From Aminobacter ciceronei (lineage in GTDB: Bacteria > Pseudomonadota > Alphaproteobacteria > Rhizobiales > Rhizobiaceae): 64,000 bases of DNA. Under the pieces are notes generated by a model. The model was not told where the DNA came from. It saw only the letters and a program-made list of their open reading frames with translations, and did not search any database. The DNA lies in NCBI RefSeq assembly GCF_014138625.1, contig NZ_JACJHY010000034.1, positions 1 to 64,000 of the forward strand. The letters run 5' to 3'. Each line of letters begins with the position of its first letter. Position 1 is the stretch's first letter. The position numbers and the translations under genes were made by a program. Positions 59,309 to 64,000 of this stretch are shown in pieces.

Positions 59309-61551
59309 GCAGCCTCCGCTGGGACTAGGCGGCGAAAGCCTGCAGACCGCGTGGACGAAGCCGTTTCGCGCGGGAGCCGCAAGGCGTTGCCAACGACCAG
59401 GATTGACGACGTCGACATGGCCACGGCTGCAATGAGCGGAGTTATTTGACCCGACATTGCGAGGGGCAAGGCCAAGACGTTGTAGGCCACAGCGAGCGCG
59501 AAGTTCTGCCGCACCAGCCGGGCGGCATTGCGGGCGATGCCGATTGCCTGCGGGACACCTTCGAGGCTGTTCCGCAGAAAGACGAGATCGGCAGCGGTGC
59601 GTCCGATATCCGCCGCCGAAGAGGGCGCCATGGAAACATGTGCCGCTGCCAGTGCCGGAGCGTCATTCAGGCCGTCGCCAACCATCAGTACGCGGCGGCC
59701 GGAGGCGACCAGATCTCTGAGTCGGTTGACCTTGCCCTCAGGCAAAACGCCGTGGCGGCCCTCAGAAATTCCAAGCGCATCCGCGACCTTCCTGACTGCG
59801 ATCGCAGAGTCGCCCGATAGGACCTCTGTTGCCAATCCCCAACTTTCCAGCGTTCCAACGGCTTCCGCTGCATCGGGACGAAGATTGTGGGCGATCGTGA
59901 ACGAACCAGCGAGCGTGCCGTTCTTCGACAGCCAAGCCATGGATTCGCGGCTTGCATTGCCTGGCAGGCCTGAAACCCATTCCCGCCTGCCGAGCCGAAA
60001 GACATTCCCATCGATCCGGCCTTCAATTCCGTACCCAGACACCTCGCGAAAATCCGCGACTTCGGGCCCGGTCGAGGCGAGAGCGGCGACCGCGCATGAA
60101 GCCGGGTGTCTGGACAGGGCTGCGAGAGCGGCAGCGGCGGGCACGTCGTGCAGGGCAGCCGTGTGACGTTCTACACGCGTGACACCCGTCGTCAGAGTTC
60201 CGGTCTTGTCGAACACGACCGTGTCAGCTTCGGCGAGCCGTTCCAGGGCGCCGCCGTCCTTGAGCGTGATACCGAGGTCAAACAGCCTTCGTGCGGCCAC
60301 AACCTGAACCATGGGCACAGCCAAACCCAATGCACATGGGCAGGTGATTATTAGCACCGAAACGGCGGCCGTGACCGATGCATGCCAATCGCCCGTGATT
60401 GCGATCCAGGCCGCGCAGGTGGCGAGGGCCAACAAATGGACGACGGGGGAATACAACGCCGCGGCTCGATCCGCGATGCGGCGATACTGTGCCCGCCCGT
60501 CCTCCGCCGCATCCATCAATTTCGCCATGTCAGCGAGGAAGGAATCCTTGGCACGTCTATCGGCACGAACCGTCAGCGCGCCATCGAGGCTGAGCGCGCC
60601 AGACAAAACGGCGGTCCCAGGCTGGGCACGCGTTGGCGTCGCTTCTCCGCTGACTACCGACTGGTCGAGACTGCCGCGCCCGGCCACTATCGTGCCGTCT
60701 ACCGGAACCCGGTCGCCTGGGCCGACCGGGATGATGTCGCCCGGCTCAACTTCCATGAGATCGCAAAACTCGCGGCTCCCGTCAGCGCGTATCACCGTGA
60801 CGCCTCGCGGTATCAAGCGGCTGAGGCCGGAGACCGCCTTCCGCGCCTTGCGCCTCATTGCATAGTCAAGCGTGCGTCCGGCAAGCAGGAAAAAGATAAG
60901 GGAAGTTACGGCGTCGAAATATGCGTGCGGCCCTCCGGCAAATGTATCGTACAGGCTCAGCGCCAACGTCAGCAGGACCCCAACCGAAATAGGAAGATCC
61001 ATGCTGCTTGTGCGACGCCATACCGACCTCCATGCCGAAATGAAGAATATTCTTCCGGAATAGGCGACCGCAGGTACTGCCAGCAGGCCGGAAACCAGGT
61101 GAAAAGCACTTCGAGTCTGCGCGTCTGCACCCGACCACACCGACACTGACAACAGCATGATGTTCATTGCCGCAAAGCCCGCCACTGCGGTGGCGCGCAG
61201 CAATCTCGACATCTCGGGGTCACGAAGATCATCTCCCGCTTCCGCGAGGCTGGAGTCGTATCCGATGGCAGCCAGTGCCTCAGTTACAGGAGGGGCATGG
61301 TCGCCACGCCACCTTACGGATACGCGGCGGGACGTAAGGTTCACGCGGGCGGCGAGAACTCCCTCAAGGTTTTGCAGGGCCCCTTCGATTGAGGTGATGC
61401 AGGTGCCACACCTGGCTTGGGGTACCGAAAGGTCAGTCTGAAAGATGCCATCTCCCAGATCGCGTCGCGCCAGCAAGATTTCGCCAGCGGTCGCGCTGCC
61501 GCAACGCGCCAGTTGCAGCGCTGCCTCCGCTCCGTGGGCGCAGCAGCTCAC
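59305..61551 (-). CDS. ccoI: CcoI, copper-translocating P-type ATPase
   Basis: A 748-residue P1B-type ATPase supplying copper to cbb3 oxidase. N-terminal Cys motifs are MSCCAHG and a heavy-metal domain with [14 protein letters not shown]. The CPC channel motif is in [13 protein letters not shown], phosphorylation motif DKTGTL, and hinge [20 protein letters not shown]. Coupled to ccoS by ATGA. Confidence 0.95.
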   Translation of the reverse strand: MSCCAHGAEAALQLARCGSATAGEILLARRDLGDGIFQTDLSVPQARCGTCITSIEGALQNLEGVLAARVNLTSRRVSVRWRGDHAPPVTEALAAIGYDSSLAEAGDDLRDPEMSRLLRATAVAGFAAMNIMLLSVSVWSGADAQTRSAFHLVSGLLAVPAVAYSGRIFFISAWRSVWRRTSSMDLPISVGVLLTLALSLYDTFAGGPHAYFDAVTSLIFFLLAGRTLDYAMRRKARKAVSGLSRLIPRGVTVIRADGSREFCDLMEVEPGDIIPVGPGDRVPVDGTIVAGRGSLDQSVVSGEATPTRAQPGTAVLSGALSLDGALTVRADRRAKDSFLADMAKLMDAAEDGRAQYRRIADRAAALYSPVVHLLALATCAAWIAITGDWHASVTAAVSVLIITCPCALGLAVPMVQVVAARRLFDLGITLKDGGALERLAEADTVVFDKTGTLTTGVTRVERHTAALHDVPAAAALAALSRHPASCAVAALASTGPEVADFREVSGYGIEGRIDGNVFRLGRREWVSGLPGNASRESMAWLSKNGTLAGSFTIAHNLRPDAAEAVGTLESWGLATEVLSGDSAIAVRKVADALGISEGRHGVLPEGKVNRLRDLVASGRRVLMVGDGLNDAPALAAAHVSMAPSSAADIGRTAADLVFLRNSLEGVPQAIGIARNAARLVRQNFALAVAYNVLALPLAMSGQITPLIAAVAMSTSSILVVGNALRLPRETASSTRSAGFRRLVPAEAA

Positions 61552-61553
61552 CG

Positions 61554-62372
61554 TCAGGTCTCCGGGAGCGCCACGGCCCTATAGGCGTGCCAGGTGGCAT
61601 GGCCGAGCAGGGGAAAGATCAAGATCATCCCCACGAGCCCCGTGACGACACAGACGGCGAAAAGAACCAGCAGGATTGCAGCCCAGCCCAGCATTGCAGG
61701 CAGATTGTTCCAGACGAGTTTCATGCTTGTGCCCATCGCGGTCAGCGCATCGACGCGCCGATCAAGGAGTAGGGGCACTGCAAAGACGCTGATGGCATAG
61801 GCAAAGGCAGCAAAAAGGCCGCCGATCGCTGTCCCGACGACGATCATTGTCCACCCGTACGCAGTCCCAAACAGCAGGCCGACGATGTGGTCTAGCCCCG
61901 GAAACGCCGTAACTCCAAAAAAGAGCGCGTAGAGCAGAACCGCGGCACGCATCCAGAGCAGAAGGAGGCAGCACAGCAACAGCCCGGCAAAGAAGACCTG
62001 CGCGCCTGCCCTTGGACGCACGAGGAGCATGGATCCGAAGCTGATCTCGCGTCCTTCCTCGATGGCCCGACTTTTTTCATAGAGGCCGACCGCCAGAAAA
62101 GGAGCCACGATCATGAATCCCGCCAGCGCCGGAAAGAGAATGTAGTCCCGGCCGAAAGCAACGAGCGTCCAAACGAAGCAGGCCGACAGGACGAAAACAC
62201 CAATTCCGTATCCCAAGCTAGACGCCGGGCGTGTCCAGAAATCCCGCCAGCCCGCTGACAGCCACCTGAGGCCGATGAAGGGCGACAGACCGCGGTTGAG
62301 CCGCGGGTCGCGCGTCTCGCCGATGCCAGAGGTTTCGCTGAGCAGCCAGTACGACTTTTCGGTGTCGCTCAT
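61554..62372 (-). CDS. DUF2189 family membrane protein in the cco operon
   Basis: A 272-residue protein with about six helices. It has [20 protein letters not shown], then [20 protein letters not shown] and [15 protein letters not shown] at the end, the DUF2189 pattern. Its role is unknown. It occupies the place where ccoG/ccoH usually lie, between ccoP and ccoI, and ends 2 bp before ccoI. Confidence 0.85.
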   Translation of the reverse strand: MSDTEKSYWLLSETSGIGETRDPRLNRGLSPFIGLRWLSAGWRDFWTRPASSLGYGIGVFVLSACFVWTLVAFGRDYILFPALAGFMIVAPFLAVGLYEKSRAIEEGREISFGSMLLVRPRAGAQVFFAGLLLCCLLLLWMRAAVLLYALFFGVTAFPGLDHIVGLLFGTAYGWTMIVVGTAIGGLFAAFAYAISVFAVPLLLDRRVDALTAMGTSMKLVWNNLPAMLGWAAILLVLFAVCVVTGLVGMILIFPLLGHATWHAYRAVALPET

Positions 62373-62384
62373 CTCTTCGCCTCC

Positions 62385-62573
62385 TCAACATGCCGACTTG
62401 GCAGCGCGATAGCCACCTTCGCCCGCGGCCTTAAAGTGCTTGACGCAGTCCGGCTGAGAATCGACTGCAACATAGATCAGGTGAGCATTGGCTCCGGCGA
62501 AAAGCAGCAGCCCTGCCGGGACCAGCATCCAGAGCATGATGCTGTGGTACCGTCTTTTCGACTGTACGGTCAT
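62385..62573 (-). CDS. 62-aa membrane protein between ccoP and DUF2189 gene
   Basis: A short basic start, then one helix (SIMLWMLVPAGLLLFAGANA) and HLIYVAVDSQPDCVKHFKAA, with two Cys near the end. It overlaps the ccoP end by ATGA. The N-terminal helix plus short periplasmic part distantly recalls the start of CcoH/FixH, but the rest is missing. Function unknown. Confidence 0.65.
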   Translation of the reverse strand: MTVQSKRRYHSIMLWMLVPAGLLLFAGANAHLIYVAVDSQPDCVKHFKAAGEGGYRAAKSAC

Positions 62574-63451
62574 GGCTGTTGCGTCCCCAGGTCATGCACG
62601 TAGAGCGCAATCGTGCGGATCTCAGCCGTCGTCAGCCTTTCATCCCAGGTGGGCATATGGCCTTGGCGTCCGCCGTGCACCGACGCAATGATGGTGTCGA
62701 GGTCGCTTCCGTAGATCCAGTGCGTATCCGTTAGGTTTGGCGCGCCGACATCCCTGTTTCCCTTCCCGTCTTCTCCGTGGCAGGCAGCGCACGTTGTCAA
62801 AAAGACTTCTCGCCCCGCTTCTATCCGTTTGAGATTGTCCGCGGTCGAGTAGTCCGGATGGGAAAGTGAATAGACGTAGGCGGCCACGCTCCGCACCTGA
62901 TCCCGGTCGAGCACCTCGTCCCGCCCAAAGGCTGGCATCTGCCCGACGCGGCTTTCCGGATGCCGGGTATTGATGCCGACACGCATTGTCTGCTCGATAA
63001 GCTGGGGTCCACCACCCCATAGCCAGTCGTCATCGGTGAGGTCCGGGTAGTTTGCCCGGCCTTTGCCGTCCCGACCGTGGCATGCGGCGCAGTTATCCCC
63101 GAACAACTGCCGCCCCGTGTTGCGGACCGTCTGCATCAGCGCCTCGTCCGCCTGGATGGCGTCGTACGGCTCCTTTTCGAGGCGTGCCATCCAGGCAGCG
63201 CGTTCGCGCTGGCCGTCGACGACACGCGCTTCGACAGTCTGCCTCTGGTCGACCCCTAAGAGGCCTCGTGTATAGGTCGTCCCGAGTGGCCAGGCCGGCA
63301 CCAGGAACCACCAGGCGATCGCCCACAGGTGCGTCACGATCAGGAACAGCAGCACCCCCCGCGGGACCGGGGTGTCCAGTTCCTTGATGCCGTTCCATTC
63401 GTGGCCTGTGGTCTCACGGCCGCTGACGGGATCGCGTTCGTTCACTTCCAT
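62570..63451 (-). CDS. ccoP: CcoP, dihaem cytochrome c subunit of cbb3 oxidase
   Basis: A 293-residue membrane cytochrome with an N-terminal anchor helix (VLLFLIVTHLWAIAWWFLVP) and two haem sites, both CAACH, in NCAACHGRDGKG and TCAACHGEDGKG. Axial Met residues are in GQMPAFG and GHMPTWDE. It passes electrons from cytochrome c towards CcoN. It overlaps ccoQ by a few bases and the 62-aa gene by ATGA. Confidence 0.96.
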   Translation of the reverse strand: MEVNERDPVSGRETTGHEWNGIKELDTPVPRGVLLFLIVTHLWAIAWWFLVPAWPLGTTYTRGLLGVDQRQTVEARVVDGQRERAAWMARLEKEPYDAIQADEALMQTVRNTGRQLFGDNCAACHGRDGKGRANYPDLTDDDWLWGGGPQLIEQTMRVGINTRHPESRVGQMPAFGRDEVLDRDQVRSVAAYVYSLSHPDYSTADNLKRIEAGREVFLTTCAACHGEDGKGNRDVGAPNLTDTHWIYGSDLDTIIASVHGGRQGHMPTWDERLTTAEIRTIALYVHDLGTQQP

Positions 63452-63612
63452 GGCTTGTCGTCCTCGCCGAGGATGCTGTTCTTGGCCTGATTGAAACGCT
63501 TCCGGTTTGACGGCCAGAATGTGTAGACCACCACGCCGACGGCCAGCGCAATCAGGTAGAAGAGGCCCCAGCTCTTGGAAAAGGCGACAACCGAGTTGTG
63601 ATCCAGGTCCAT
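63442..63612 (-). CDS. ccoQ: CcoQ, small cbb3 oxidase subunit
   Basis: A 56-residue protein from ATG 63612. One helix (SWGLFYLIALAVGVVVYTFW) is followed by the CcoQ tail PSNRKRFNQAKNSIL and GEDDKPWK. It stabilises the core complex. It overlaps the ccoP start by 10 bp and follows ccoO by 15 bp. Confidence 0.92.
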   Translation of the reverse strand: MDLDHNSVVAFSKSWGLFYLIALAVGVVVYTFWPSNRKRFNQAKNSILGEDDKPWK

Positions 63613-63627
63613 TCCGAAACCCTCCGC

Positions 63628-64000
63628 TTACCCTTCCGGGTTAGGTTTTCCCTCTGGAGCCGCGGTGTTTTCGTATGCGGCTCCGGTCAGTCTTCCTAGG
63701 ATCTGCAGATACGCCACGAGCGCGTCCATCTCGGTGACGTCGGTCTTCACGCCATCAAAAGCACTGACTTGAGTTTCGTCGCCATATCGTGTGGCAACCC
63801 CGGCAGCGAAGTCGGTGTCCGGCGTCGCTTGACCGTAAGCATCGCGCGCCGCGTTCTCCACCATTTCGTCAGTATAAGGAACGCCCAGCGCCTTCTGCGC
63901 CGCGAGGTGAAGCGGGAGGTCCTCCATTTTGAGAGAGGTGCGCGCGAGCCAGCGATAAGCAGGCATGTTGGATTCTGGAACGACGTCGCGTGGGTTTGTC
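63628..64000 (-). CDS. ccoO: CcoO, monohaem cytochrome c subunit of cbb3 oxidase, partial
   Basis: The C-terminal part of CcoO; the 5' end lies beyond the right edge. Segments NPRDVVPESNMPAYRWLAR, LGVPYTDEMVENAARDAYGQ and TEMDALVAYLQILG are family hallmarks, with the axial Met in NMPAY. The haem CxxCH lies outside. It shows that a ccoNOQP operon enters from the right on the minus strand. Confidence 0.95.
   Translation of the reverse strand, partial: TNPRDVVPESNMPAYRWLARTSLKMEDLPLHLAAQKALGVPYTDEMVENAARDAYGQATPDTDFAAGVATRYGDETQVSAFDGVKTDVTEMDALVAYLQILGRLTGAAYENTAAPEGKPNPEG

Noticed and set aside
1-64000. tRNA, rRNA, CRISPR arrays and complete insertion sequences
   Set aside because: I looked for tRNA-like cloverleaf ends, regular spaced repeats and transposase motifs (DDE, HTH with inverted ends) and saw none that would hold up.

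Overview
The window looks like alphaproteobacterial DNA, most likely a Rhizobiales member related to Mesorhizobium. This is inferred from high GC, NnrR-type regulation, the class I Cu nitrite reductase, and the order of the nor, nap, nir, nos and cco genes. Almost the whole window is a denitrification and low-oxygen respiration island. It encodes periplasmic nitrate reductase (napEFDABC), copper nitrite reductase (nirK, nirV), cytochrome c-dependent NO reductase (norEF, norCBQD), nitrous oxide reductase (nosRZDFYLX), pseudoazurin, and the distal part of a cbb3 oxidase operon (ccoO-Q-P, ccoI, ccoS). Anaerobic cofactor genes sit among them: hemN for haem, ubiT/ubiU/ubiV with ubiD/ubiX for oxygen-independent ubiquinone, and mogA for molybdopterin. 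The regulators are an Fnr/NnrR-type protein, an NsrR-like Rrf2 protein, and GntR and LysR proteins.

Layout. 1-5.7 kb is a patchy left border: a partial diacylglycerol kinase, a LolD-like fragment, a LysR/ureohydrolase/taurine-type binding-protein locus, a Fic-like remnant and a GGDEF protein. 5.9-12.3 kb holds a hemerythrin gene pair divergent from norEF, then norCBQD. 12.4-17.8 kb holds a ClbS-like gene, hemN, two DUF2249 genes, a DUF6455 gene, nnrS and the Rrf2 regulator. 18.2-25.3 kb is nap and nir. 25.3-28.3 kb is a filler region with a frameshifted MFS transporter and secreted proteins. 28.3-43.4 kb holds a second nnrS, pseudoazurin, a universal stress protein, a ferritin-like gene, the nos operon and an uncharacterised tail (12-TM protein, double DUF2249, MIP18-family protein). 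43.5-46.6 kb is copper handling (CopC-CopD fusion, YcnI, DUF2946). 46.7-50.0 kb holds YitT, GntR, a BRCT protein and a decayed PrlF antitoxin. 50.0-58.9 kb holds mogA/ubiVUT, ubiD/ubiX, a small stress-like operon, nnrR, and the DUF1858 and DUF6522 genes. 58.6-64.0 kb is the 3' part of a cco operon.

The thread joining these genes is a set of inverted repeats of the form TTG-N8-CAA, the Fnr/NnrR/FixK-type operator. I found fifteen by eye, nearly all in promoter gaps. Most lie where a class II activator site (centre near -41.5) would give a short leader to a divergent or downstream gene. They link not only the reductases but also several uncharacterised genes: the hemerythrin pair, DUF6455, DUF2249, the ferritin-like gene, YitT, DUF1858 and DUF6522. 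The nap operon lacks such a box. It has instead a perfect 7-3-7 palindrome between it and the Rrf2/NsrR gene.

No rRNA, tRNA, CRISPR array or intact insertion sequence was seen. All function names rest on reading motifs by eye. No search was run.
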